From Centropus unirufus (lineage: Eukaryota > Chordata > Aves > Cuculiformes > Centropidae): 64,000 bases of DNA. Within the stretch, counting starts at the first letter, position 1; each line of letters begins with the position of its first letter. Position numbers and translations under genes: made by a program. The notes beneath the pieces are model-generated. The model made no database searches and was not told the DNA's origin. It saw only the letters and a program-made list of their open reading frames with translations. The stretch covers positions 558,847 through 622,846 of the forward strand of contig VYZI01000384.1 of assembly GCA_013397695.1 (NCBI GenBank), given 5' to 3'. Of the stretch, positions 52,331 through 62,779 are shown in pieces.

Positions 52331-55300
52331 CACAGTAAGCGACTTTTCATCTTACAAACATTCACTTATCTTCAGGAACACGCTGGAGCCTTCCTCCTTG
52401 TTTAGACTCCATCGTGTCCATAAGTAAGATCTGCAGGTCTCCTACGCTAACTTTTCCATGCTGCCTCTACCTTTCCCTCTTCCCACGTGCAATGCCTACC
52501 ATGATATCCGTAAGCAACACAAGTCCCAAGATTTGGGAGTTGCTGGCACTGTTGGTGACACAAGACGTGCTTTATCTGTACATTTTCACAGCCTTCACCT
52601 TTGTCAAGCTGCTGACTTTAACATCCGTCCTCCAGGTACACTGCGGATGGCGCTCCATGAGCCCACCTGAGGCACAGCTGCCTGGTGCCACACCTCAAAC
52701 ACAGCAAACGATCAGTGCCAGGGTGCATTCTGCCTCTTGGGGTCATCTCGGCTGCTTCGAACACTAAAGAGAACTGGGACAAATCGCACAATCAGGATCA
52801 TGCACACGAGCTCCCTACAGAGCAGAGTGGTCCAAGGCGGCTCGGAGTGCCCAGCAGTGGTTTGCTCCCTGTGGAGGCAACAGTGGCCTGGGACCTGATC
52901 TGTGTAACAAGCCATTTAGGAGGGAAGCTAATTGAAGTCCATAAATCCCGAGGAGTACCATGTCAAGCCAAGAGACTATTATTAGCCCAACCCAGATGAA
53001 CTTATGGAAGTGCATTAAAAAACCTCAATAACAAAATTAGTAGAAAACACTCCCCACTTAAAGATCCCAGGAGACGAATTCTCTCAAGCAGTGATTCGAT
53101 ATCATCCAGAAAAATAAAAAAACCTAAAAATGGATGTGAAGAAGTAGGAAAAGCACAAGTTCATCCAAATGGGTCGCAACTTGCTCCTGAGGGTCACCGC
53201 CAGTCTGTTCTAGGGATGAGATCAGAGCCAACCAAGAGTAGCTGGACACGCTCCTGGGCAAAGAAGAGTCCTGGTTTCTTGGGAGAGGTAACCTCTGGTC
53301 ACGCTGCCAAACAGGACCTGCCCCCTGGCAGCAAGCAGGGCTTCCTTAAACTGATCAAAGCACGACACCAGCTCAAGCAACACAAAGTGCACCTGCATTT
53401 TGCTCGGATGGAAAGATGCAGCTACAGAGCCCTGCAGCAAACCCAGGAGATGCCCCACAGAGCCCAGGTGGGCAGCATCCCCCGTGGCAGCAGTATCTGA
53501 GGCTGCAGGTGCCTCCCTGTGCTGTGGAGACTCTAAAACCAGCCCAAGAGGCCGTTACCTTTCTGGCTGTAATTTGCTTCCTCTTTTTGGGCAAGACCAG
53601 AAACGCACAGGAAAACATTCTTCCAGTTTTGTCAAACAGGATAAAACGCACTACACGGCACATCTTGTTTGTAGTCTGCCATCATCTCCTTTTCTTGAAA
53701 CAATAGCTGCCTCCCTCTGCTTTTTACATTGCTCTCGAGTATGGTATAAACTCAGCTATTCCATGAAGGCTCCTCGAGAAGCAGGCAGTGGGCAGGAAGC
53801 TCTCCTCAAAGCCCGTTGTGCTTGTCCTGCAGCCTCACGCACAAACGGCCCACGGCCAGCTCTGTGAAACACACAGCAGTCCTCGCTGTCCTCGCCCCAA
53901 AGCCTTTGTGCAGGTCTTGAAGAACCAACAGAATTACCAGCACTATTTCTCCTTCAGCCCTTCCTGTGTGTAAATAAAATCCTTTCCCTCTGACAGGAAG
54001 GTTTCTCCGCCCTCGTGCGCTTGAGCAGTGCTGTTCTGCAGATCCTCTTCCCAGCCCCAGCTCAGGATGAAGCCCAGGACAGCCCAGCTCCCATCTGCAG
54101 CACGGAGCAGCCCTTGCCTTGCAGAAGCCCCAGTTCCACCACCTCCTGCCAAGCACAAGGTCACTGGACCAAGGTCACACTAAGTATTTCTTCTCTTAAG
54201 GGCAGATTATTTTTTACATAAAGCAGCTGTTAAATCTGTTTGAGAAAGAAAAAAGGTTCCGTTGAAGATTATCTTTTTCTCTTTGTAACTCACTCAGAGT
54301 GACTCCATAAATCTCAGCTGGGCTTTTAATTCAGTGGAAAGCACATATGTAATCTAATCGAGTCCTTGTGCAGAACCAGGCCAGCCAGCATCCTTAGAAA
54401 GAAAAAAATGACACATGCACAAAACGCAAAATCCCAACTCTTTTAAAGGCAAGTTCAGGTCCCCCTAGGCTGTCTCATCAAGAATGAGGTTGGCTTGTGA
54501 TCATTTGCCACCTTCATTTATTCCCCATAAATAATAATGCCAAGTCATTCAGCTCCGGAACAGCAACCTGACCTTTCCAGGAGACAAAACCTGGGCAGTT
54601 CTCATGTGACAAAAACTACTCCATACCAACTCGATTCCCACGTCACTACGAGGATAAGCAAGCTGAGCCACCGGGAGAGGCAGAGGGCAATGTCCAACCC
54701 TCATTTCACTGGACAGGTCAGGGAGGCAGCAGGGTCAGGCACCGCTTTCACTACTGACAAAGTTTTATGCAAGCTGAACTCACTTTACCTTAACGGGTAC
54801 TGACCCCTCGGAGCAGTCCACGAGAGCACAGTGGTGACCGGGGCACTCCTGATCGTTATTCCCACTAACAGCAAGTTATCACCAAGCAGCAACGGTTTGT
54901 GTTCCTAGGGTAAAGAACACGGAGCAATGGAAACCCATGCCAAGTAGGACTCTCGTTCAGAGTGACTGTTCCTGGCAATGCTCTGGCTCTCCGTGCGGGG
55001 CAATCCTGCTCATGGGAAGAGACAAAGCCAACGTGACCAAAGCTGGTCACGTTCAGGGTGTGGAACAACAGCAAGTCTCAAGGCTGGCCCATGGCACCGC
55101 TGACACGCAGCCACACCAGAGCGAGCTCAGGTTTCTACTTTGATGAGCCAACAGACACCCTCAGACTGCGAAGGGCTGCCCGTTCCTTCCACCTGCCTAG
55201 AGACACCAGGCAACACCACCGCACCTGCCTGAACTGATCATCAGCCAGAGCCCCAGGACTGCTTTTACACCCGAAACCTCCCCAGGAGCCCGAACCAAAC

Positions 55301-55452
55301 CAAGCCCCCAGACCCACCTGCAGCACAACCCAAACAGTCACCAGCGTTCCACACGGACCCTGCCAGGCGCCTGTCTGTTTCCCCATGGATGTGGAGCGCT
55401 ACACATCACCTTCTTTAAAGAACATCAAGAAGCAAAGTAGCCTCAACTTGGG
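52331..55452. other. Intergenic stretch downstream of IARS1
   Basis: This sequence lies beyond the inferred IARS1 polyadenylation site. Several overlapping frames of 90-155 codons occur around 53.2-54.2 kb, where GC content is higher, but they run on both strands and match nothing I know. I see no second gene converging on IARS1. Confidence 0.55.
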
Positions 55453-55908
55453 GAAACAGGGGATGAAGCAAATTTATTGTTCCAAATTGAAATTAGGGAG
55501 TATTTTAAATGAAGAGCCACACACTACTGTGACACGGTGTGTATCAGAGAGCCTCCCAGGTAACCCAGGGTTTAGAAAGTCAAAGCTGCCCCCTGCACCA
55601 AGGGCAGGCAGAGACCAGTGTCACTGAGTACGAGTTCTGTTTGTCGGGCGAATCACTGCATCCATCTCCAAGGCTGAGCCTTCTGGCCTGTTGGACAGCT
55701 TTTACTGTATAATAGTGAAAATACATCGTTTTTGAAACCAAAGAGCAGCATATCAACCATGCACGGGTAGAAAACATCCTGTGTGCAAACCGAGATGTTG
55801 GCAGCACCACACACAGCTTGGATGTTAATCTAGAAGCAGACTAAGGGAACCGGACTGAAGGTTTTGTGGGAGAAAAACTCCACTGTCTTATTCATCCAAA
55901 CGGAGTTC
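55453..55908 (-). other. IARS1: IARS1 3' untranslated region (probable)
   Basis: The sequence directly after the TGA stop has no further coding similarity. The first canonical AATAAA on the minus strand downstream is at 55473-55478, which would give a UTR of roughly 450 bases if cleavage falls 15-25 bases later. The left boundary is inferred, not observed. Confidence 0.6.
55473..55478 (-). terminator. IARS1 polyadenylation signal AATAAA
   Basis: The plus strand reads TTTATT, so the minus strand carries AATAAA about 430 bases after the IARS1 stop. I see no other AATAAA or ATTAAA between it and the stop codon. A T/G-containing stretch (TTGATGTTCTTT on the minus strand) lies further downstream, as expected for a cleavage region. 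Confidence 0.6.
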
Positions 55909-55991
55909 TCAACATTCAGCTGTGGTGGGGATAACATGAACGTACAGAGTCTTCATGTTCAAGTTCTTCATGGAGATGTCCTTTGTGATCT
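55909..55991 (-). CDS. IARS1: IARS1 terminal coding exon with stop codon
   Basis: The coding part is 83 bases after a TCTGTTCAG acceptor. It encodes EITKDISMKNLNMKTLYVH and then VIPTTAEC, with a TGA stop whose plus-strand complement is 55909-55911. Human IARS1 has the parallel EITEDIP/LNMKTVYVSVLPTTADF ending. The KTLYV strand repeats the KTLHV strand of the upstream exon, closing the second module. Confidence 0.95.
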
Positions 55992-58900
55992 CTGAACAGA
56001 GAAAACAGAAACATAACACAGTTAGAGCTCCTGCTGACAGGTGAAACTATCCACGCCTTTTCTCCCGTTACTCAGAGTTCTGCTGGGGCAGTGGAGATGG
56101 GACTGGGATGGAGCTCCTCCTCCCTCCTGCTGGGGACAGCCATGCCCTACGTTACCCAGTAGGATGTTCTGAAAGCCTGTGTCAGCCAACAGCTCCAGCT
56201 CCACACCCACACGGAACAGCCCCTGGCTCGGAGCATCGCTGCCCTGCACACCGGCAGGAGGTCAGCACGAACCCACCGCAGCACGGGGAACACAGAGTCC
56301 CCATCGGTGCCACAGAACAACAGCCATGCTGTTGTCACAGCTACATCCCAGTGCGGATCCATGCTGGGTGCATGAAGTTTCATGCCACTATGTTAAACTG
56401 GAGACAAAATCCTTTGTGTCATTTCATGTGAAGAGCTGAATTTTCCTGAATACAAAGAAATTTCAGGGTGGTTTTTTTTTTCACCATGCAGTTTCCAACC
56501 CGTTCTTCTGGTCAAATGAAGACCCAAGCCTTTCTCAAGTCCAACATTTTCACCCTACAGGAGGTTCCATCATCAGCCTTCTCTTCCTGCTGGCTCAGAG
56601 GCTTGTTTCTCAGCCTCACCGTCCGTCTGCGGTTTGGGGAGATTCTCTAACATTTCCACATGCGTGGGCGACCAAGCTGCCCGCTTCCAGGGATCTGAAG
56701 TGAACCCCAGCTGCCTCATTTGACACAGTCTGAGCTACGCACACAGCTCCAGAATAGCTCCAGTGCTCTTTCCCACCCACTCCCATTTTCCAAAAGGATG
56801 GGGAAAAGAATATCTGCAACAACATGAATGTTACAGGAACAACGGGAACAGGTTCTCAAGGTGTTCCGACTCCCGCACTCCCAGGAGGAGACTCGCTCTG
56901 CTCAGTGACGTCAGCACAAAGCCACCAGTGACACTGCCAGCTGACCTCCCAAAGGAAGGGAATTCCACAACTGGTCTCAGCCATTTCACAAAAAGAAAGT
57001 GCCAGAGCTTTGAAGTTCTAAACAAGTGTGTGTGCTTAAAGGATTTTGTTAATAAATATTGAATTACTGGGTGAAATTAGAAACCAACGTGTAAATAGTG
57101 TACAATTAGGAATTAAACCAGATCTCAGGCTCCCTTGGCTGCTCCTCAACAAGAGCTCCACATATCCTTGGCCAAGCAAAGCAGAAGTCTGCTCACCCTG
57201 AGTTTGCGCTTCATCCAGGAACAATTTTAGTCTCCTGCTTCTGAGCCCAAAAACTTTTGCTGTTTCATGTAGAAGACCTTGGTACGTGAGTCCGTTCTGT
57301 CCAACAGGGTTCTCCATCAGCAGGGTTCCCACCGTTCCTTTCTGGCATTCTGAACAAGATCAACAGTGAGATCACTATCGGTCAGCAGTGACGTTACTGC
57401 ATTTATCTCAGTAAACTAGAAGTTAGGATTTCTGCTTCCATTTCACCTTCACTCCTCCATGGCCCTGAACCATACCAACCTACTGCCGGGTGTTCATGCA
57501 GACAGACAGAAACCACAGAATCAGGATAAGGGATATCGCTTGGTAAAGAGCTGCCTCCTTTGTTTCTGGTCAGTTTTAGACTCAGCTTTTTAAAGCAAGC
57601 TGCACAGGTGAGCCAGTGGTCAGAAACAGGGAAACAATTATATTTAAACACTGGCCCTGATCTCAAACCAGCTCTCCTTTTCCTTTTCTGAGAAGTGGGA
57701 GAAAAGCTAAAGACAAACCTTGTGTCTATTAGCCAGTACACACTAGGGAAAGAATACACCGGACCACCACCTGCCCATGAAAAAAGCACGGGCTGATCCT
57801 GTCCGAAAGCCGCCACAGAAAGCTCAGGCGGCGCAGGAGGGGAGCCAGGCTCCTCACCTTGTGGCGTGGCATTCACTAGCTGCAGGTTGATGTACTGGCA
57901 GAGAAGAGCATCGGGAGCGCTGGGGGCAGCAGGTGCTGGCCCTGCTGTCACGTGCAGAGTCTTCCCGCTGAGGCTGAGCAAGTCAGTTTTGTTCAGCAGC
58001 TCTGGAACGGAAAACGAGACTGGTCAGGCCGTTCCGGGGAAGCCCAGGGCCACTTCTGGCTCGGTGAGCTGACAATGTGGCTGTCTAACCCCAGTTCCTC
58101 CGTGGAGCGTTTCCCCTCCACAATTCCATGCCCAAAAAGAGCATTTCTCCATTTTGGAAATGGAATTTGTGCAGAAATATTTTGTTTTCTTAACAACACA
58201 GAACACGTCTGTGGAATCGCTCCTGCGTGCCCCCTCTTGGGCACACACACACGACATGATTACTCATGCAATAAAAGTAGTCAAATAGCTTAAATCAAGC
58301 AAGAAATTATTCACTTAAGCCAAGCCTTTCTATCTCATCAACGTCTTCTAAGGTTCCTTACAGCCTTTTAGAAAGCAAAGATTAAAAAACCCCTTTCTGT
58401 GCTCCTGTTCAGCAAACAGTGCCAAGAATAGAATTTGAAATAAATTGCTCATCTGAGAGTCCTCAGCATGAAATAGGACGTGGAGTAAGAAGTTTGTAGG
58501 GGGATTTTTGCCTCACTTTCCTCTCCTCTTTTTAAAGCCCAACGTAATTTACATCTGTATTTATTCCCATAAAGATGATTTTTAATAGGTCTTTTTCAAT
58601 ACGGGCTTTGCCATGAAAAGCCAGAGCACCTCCAAAAGCTTTGCCGACAAGAAGCGTAGAGCGCTGCCAGCTCTTGGGCACTCCAGAGCCAGACACCCCC
58701 AGGGGCTGCTGCCACCTGGCCCGAGCCCAGCCCCCCTCCTTTAAATGATTTTCTTTTTAAAAATGTAAAGAGAGACAGATTTTGTTATTGGTTCCAGGAG
58801 ATCCCGGAGCCCCGCTCGGTGCTTTTGCAGTTCCTCAGAACACACTGATTCACTTCTGGGCAGAAAGTGCTTATCCCATTATCCCAGCACTGCACTGAAA

Positions 58901-61900
58901 ACCAGGGCTGGGATATATTTTATCCTGCATTAATGTAAGAACTGCTTGGGTTTGTGCCATTATGCAACCCTAAGTAAATCTTCATTACAATTAGAAAACA
59001 AGATAATAAATTACTGCAAGTAGAGTGAATGGCTCTAAAAACCACAGGAAGGAGAACGTGGAGCCAGCAGCAGGGTTTTCCTGGGTCACAATTCCATTAC
59101 GGCACACGGGAAGGACGCGGTGATGTCCGGCGAGCGCCAGCATTCCATGCCATCCCTCAGAGGGGCGGGCGCCAGCCCTGCCGAGCCCCTGGACCCAAGC
59201 GCGACTGGAGCCGCCGGGCAGGCCCATGGCACCCCCAGAGCCAGCTCAGCTGTCACCGCTCGGGGGTGCACGGGGCTGTGAGGGCCCACGCTCAGGGCCC
59301 CGGAGCCCCCAGGTCCTGCGCCTGCAGCGCTGCGTCCTTGCCGTGCGACTCCTTTGGGACTCACTGCGAATGGCATGGAAACAGGCCAAGGCAGAGCCTC
59401 AAGAGCAGCCTCTGCACAACCCCAAACCCCTGCAAAGAGCCCACGACTTCCGTGCCCGCTCACCGCGCGGCCCCCACACGCACGCTGCTCGCCCTGCGCG
59501 TTCACTGCAGCCTTTGGTTCAGAGCGCAACGCTGCTCTCGGGGCCGTGTGTTAAGGCCAACTTCAACCGGAATATTAGGGGACACATAACAATAACCCAG
59601 CCTCTTCACCCAGGGCAGGGGGCGCCGCTCGGCTGGCACGGGAACACCCCTCATTGCGGTTTTCTGTTTCGTCTCTCATCCTCATCACAAACAGAGCCAC
59701 GACGCACCCTGTGCCCCCGCAGAGCCCACAGCACCTCTCACATTCTCACACCTTAACAGCGGCCAAGTTCAGGCCTCAAAAATATTCCATAGACTTTTCT
59801 GAAGAAGAAATGCAGAGCTCCTCAAGTTCCTCTGGGGTGAAAAAGCAACACTTTGTCTCTGCAGACAGCAGCCTGCATTCAATTTAAATTCTCACCCTGC
59901 CTACTGAGGCATTAGGGGAAAAAACCCATGCAGAAGCTGATGGCAGCTCGCCATCAACACACAGCACTGCCCAGCCCAGCAGGAACGCCTTCGGAATAAT
60001 AAATGAGATTCTCCTGATGGGAATCAGGGTGGAAATGAGGAAAGAGAAGAGATGAGCGTCGTTTCGCAGCAGCTTTTGGAAGCTCATTGATGGGACTATG
60101 AGCACAGGCTCATAAGCCAAGTACTATAAAACACAGTATTTCCTAACATTTTTTTTTGTCAGATTTGTATATATTGAAAGAAATTATACAGCAAATAATA
60201 GTCTCTCAATCTCCCTTGTCATACCCCATTTACCTGTTTTTCCATTAAAAACTGTCAGCTTTGAATTTTTAAGACCAAAAATGCAGGAGATGGCATCTAC
60301 AAGTCCAGGGAAGTTCAAGGTATTATCTCCTTTGGGATTTTCCAGCAGCAACACACCATCTATAACCGAAATTATGCAATTAAAATGCAGTTTGGAAGCA
60401 ACATCCAAGTTCCTATGATTTCCTAATGAGTTTTTCCTAATTGAATCCAGTGTTTTCTGTCATCTTCCAGTAGTTTCTAAACTGTCTTCAAACTGGCAAT
60501 GTTGGATCCTCCAGAAATGTTTGTGGTAAGTAGAGAAAAAGGGAAGAAAACTCGGAATCGAACTCGTGCCCCCCAGGTTTACAGCATGAAAGTTCTGTTT
60601 TGGTTGATCAACAAAACAGTCACATCTTTGTCAATTAATTACAATCCAGAAACAGTGATTAAAACCTGGCAGGCCAAGGGCCCTCAGAGGCGCCTCCCAG
60701 CCTACGTCCGTTCCTGTGCAGCGAGTGGCTTTAGCCACGCTAACGAGGCACACAAAGCACACACGGATGGACGGACACAATTCCAGAGGATGCATTTCAT
60801 TTTCTGTCCTTTCTGGATAGACACTGAACACGGCTGCTCTCATCCGATTATCCCAGGCAGCCGGGATAGTCTCCAGGTTCAGAATTTGTTTCAGTCTGTA
60901 CCAAACACCTCAGGTCTCCAAACCCACGCCCCACCGCATCGAGAGCTTCTCCAGGGATGCACGAAGGTAACGTGGGAGCGCACACACATGTGCACGCACA
61001 CGCACAGACACGTGTGTGCGCGCCTGCACACTCTCTGCAGGTCCCCTCAGAGGCCGCCAGGGCCAGCACACGGTTTTGCTTTTATCGAACTCCTTTCCAC
61101 GCACGTGGCTGACCCTCGGGAGGGAGCTCGCTCGCAGCGTCCCGCACACAGACCCGTGGCTCCAACCTCCTCACCCCAGGGCTCCGTTAACCCCACCCGG
61201 CATCGGGAACCTGGCGCAGCCCTACCTTGCTCTGTCCCGTTAGCACAGACTTTGAGGTTGACGTAGGCACAAGCTGGACCGACAGACTGACACAAACCAC
61301 CTCTGACCAGCGTGATTTCGAGCTCTGACCCCTTCAGCTGAACAAAGAGGAATGTTACAATTACTCAAATAGTTTAACACAATACAATATTTTCCTAAAC
61401 ATACAGCATTAAGATTTTGCCTCATTACACTAAACCTGACTCAAAATAAAAGAGCAACTTTTGCCACGCCTTCCGAACGCTTCGAGCATTCGCTTCTCTG
61501 CAACAGACGTTCAGGATATCACAGAATTTAACATGGAAGGAAGAGGGGAATTCACAGCCTGATTTTCACAATGGGGAGCGGGGATGACAGCCTTCCCGAA
61601 ACACCAGCCAGAAGGGAACACACTGAGCGCTCTTCCAGGGGGAATCCAGGGTGTGTGAAGACAGGACCCTGCTCCCAGTCACTGCCTGGAGAACCAAGGG
61701 CCCTGCGAGCAGCCAGGGGCAGGAGCAGCTCCCCAGCAGCGCCCAGTTAACCCAGTAAAGCTTCAAACACCCTGACGAGGATCGGAACGAGGACCTGCTG
61801 GTGCAAGTGACTGACTGGATAAAGAGGCTTGGGAACCTGCAGCAATGCTACAGAAACACCGACTTTCTGGAGGCATTAGACTACAGCTTTAAGACTGTGC

Positions 61901-62779
61901 TTTTCCAAGCGTGGGTCTCTTCCCAGGCTTGGCACAGCTTGGAATTACTCCTGCACTTACACCAGTTTCGCAGGAATCACACTTGAAGAGCTCTCTTAGT
62001 GAAAACTGGTAATTAAACAGGCATCCCACAGGAATCCCTGAGATGAGTAAGTGCTACTGAGTGGCCATTTCAGCCAAACCTTTATAAATCCCGAGCCAGG
62101 CCTGGGAACAGTCACAGCCCACGGGGGGAATGGACAAACGTAGAGGTGCCACTCTGCTGTGTCCCGCTGGGAACCAGGGAAAGGCACTTACAGAGCAAGG
62201 AGCAAATCTCATTTTGTGTTTATCCATTTCTACCACAATTAAAAATGCCTTTCCAAGCAGCTGCTTTCCTCTCCCGGTAGTTCCCGGGCAACTGCTGGCT
62301 TTGCGGCTGTCTCGGAGCAAGTCTGTAGAGCTCGCATTAAGGCTTGTATCAAAAACCGGCCCAGGATTATCTCAGAGAAACACAGATCCTGAGCGTAATC
62401 AAAACACGTGCAGAGAAACTGTGAAGGAGCAAAGGAAAAGCCCAACTGTTTTCTTTTTTAAACCAAAGAGATCGATATGGAGATTTATAAACACACCCCA
62501 ATACCCACTACATCCCCCAGGTGAATGCTGACACAGCTTTTCCATGGACGCTCTCCGCTTGGATAAAAGCGGGACACCTTTGGACCAACGCGCACTCCTT
62601 ACTTGAGTTGTTTCCTGGATCAGGATGTCTCTCAGGGCAGGCACTGGGTAAGGCTTCAGGGAAGCCTTGATTGTCGCAAAAATGAAATCCATGTGTTCCT
62701 TGATAACCGTGTCCAGGTAATCCCCCTGGGGGCGGGACCTGTAGTACACTGTGATCTCGTCTGTTGGAACCAGATTGCG
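55909..62779 (-). CDS. IARS1: Cytoplasmic isoleucyl-tRNA synthetase, C-terminal part (six last coding exons)
   Basis: IARS1 charges tRNA-Ile with isoleucine in the cytosol and is part of the vertebrate multi-synthetase complex. Joining 62603-62779, 61226-61337, 60234-60359, 57858-58001, 57197-57349 and 55909-55991 on the minus strand gives 795 bases in one frame: 264 residues and a TGA stop. The product matches the end of vertebrate IARS1 as I remember it: LVPTDEITVYY, then FATIKASLKPYPVP, ENPKGDN, SLSGKTLHVTAG, LLCQYINLQL, FGLRSR and a final PTTAEC (human ends PTTADF). Residues 1-59 finish the anticodon-binding/C-terminal region, and residues 60-264 are the animal-specific UNE-I extension, which carries two related modules. 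All introns have GT/AG ends, and every intron after the second listed exon is phase 1. The catalytic domain (HIGH and KMSKS motifs) and most of the 1,260-residue protein lie beyond the right edge. No frameshift or missing exon is seen. Identification is very secure; exon edges were read by eye. Confidence 0.96.
57197..57349 (-). CDS. IARS1: IARS1 coding exon, UNE-I module 2
   Basis: This exon has 153 bases and is phase 1 at both ends. The acceptor is TTGTTCAG and the donor GTGAGC. It encodes ECQKGTVGTLLMENPVGQN, then a segment ending FGLRSRRLKLFLDEAQTQ. It is the second copy of the module first seen at 60234-60359. The intron downstream is 55992-57196. Confidence 0.95.
57858..58001 (-). CDS. 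IARS1: IARS1 coding exon, linker and start of UNE-I module 2
   Basis: This exon has 144 bases and is phase 1 at both ends. The acceptor is GTTCCAG and the donor GTGAGG. It encodes ELLNKTDLLSLSGKTLHVTAG, an Ala/Pro-rich linker, then LLCQYINLQLVNATPQ. The linker is richer in Ala and Pro than the human Ser/Asn-rich version, as expected of a poorly constrained loop. Translation continued past the donor stays open for about 150 codons into the intron (57350-57857). Confidence 0.95.
58002..60233 (-). other. IARS1: IARS1 intron with a GC-rich, CpG-bearing patch
   Basis: This is a 2.2 kb intron between two coding exons. From about 59100 to 59560 it becomes GC-rich with many CpGs, so stop codons are scarce on both strands and long spurious frames appear (186 and 176 codons plus strand, 147 codons minus strand). 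None resembles a known protein. The rest is ordinary sequence. Confidence 0.75.
60234..60359 (-). CDS. IARS1: IARS1 coding exon, UNE-I module 1
   Basis: This exon has 126 bases and is phase 1 at both ends. The acceptor is GGTTATAG and the donor GTAAAT. It encodes GVLLLENPKGDN, then IFGLKNSKLTVF. The junction codon gives Asp before Gly-Val-Leu, where human has Gly. The exon is a paralogue of the one at 57197-57349 (TLLMENPVGQN, VFGLRSRRLKLF). The intron downstream, 58002-60233, is the largest here (2.2 kb) and contains a GC-rich patch. Confidence 0.95.
60979..61030. repeat. Alternating CA/TG-rich tract in an IARS1 intron
   Basis: An imperfect alternating purine-pyrimidine run begins CGCACACACATGTGCACG and ends GTGTGTGCGCGC. 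Because CA units are followed by TG units, it is also a loose inverted repeat. Such tracts can adopt Z-DNA or cruciform shapes and are often length-polymorphic. No function is implied. Confidence 0.7.
61226..61337 (-). CDS. IARS1: IARS1 coding exon, start of the UNE-I extension
   Basis: This exon has 112 bases: 37 codons plus one base, so the next intron is phase 1. The acceptor is TTCAG and the donor GTAGGG. It encodes LKGSELEITLVRGG, then ACAYVNLKVCANGTEQ. The second half resembles LCQYINLQLVNATPQ two exons later, marking the first copy of a duplicated module. The intron downstream is 60360-61225. Confidence 0.95.
62603..62779 (-). CDS. IARS1: IARS1 coding exon, first of six in the window
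   Basis: This exon has 177 bases (59 codons, phase 0 at both ends). It follows a CTGCAG acceptor and ends before a GTAAGG donor. It encodes RNLVPTDEITVYY at its start and ends LIQETTQ. In human IARS1 the equivalent segment follows a peptide like REVINRIQKLRKK. I looked for that preceding exon between 62780 and 64000 and did not find it, so it should lie outside the window. The intron downstream is 61338-62602. Confidence 0.95.

Noticed and set aside
53216..54221. Cluster of overlapping 90-155 codon frames on both strands
   Set aside because: Frames occur on both strands, lack family similarity and follow raised GC content.
57505..57540. CACAGAATCA, considered as an antisense CR1 tail
   Set aside because: Isolated match of about ten bases, with no neighbouring CR1 blocks.
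59029..59756. Plus-strand frames of 186 and 176 codons
   Set aside because: They lie in the CpG-rich part of an IARS1 intron where stops are rare; no domain and low-complexity composition.
60535..60600. B-box-like AGTTCGATTCC on the minus strand
   Set aside because: The T stem does not pair and there is no matching A-box or acceptor stem.
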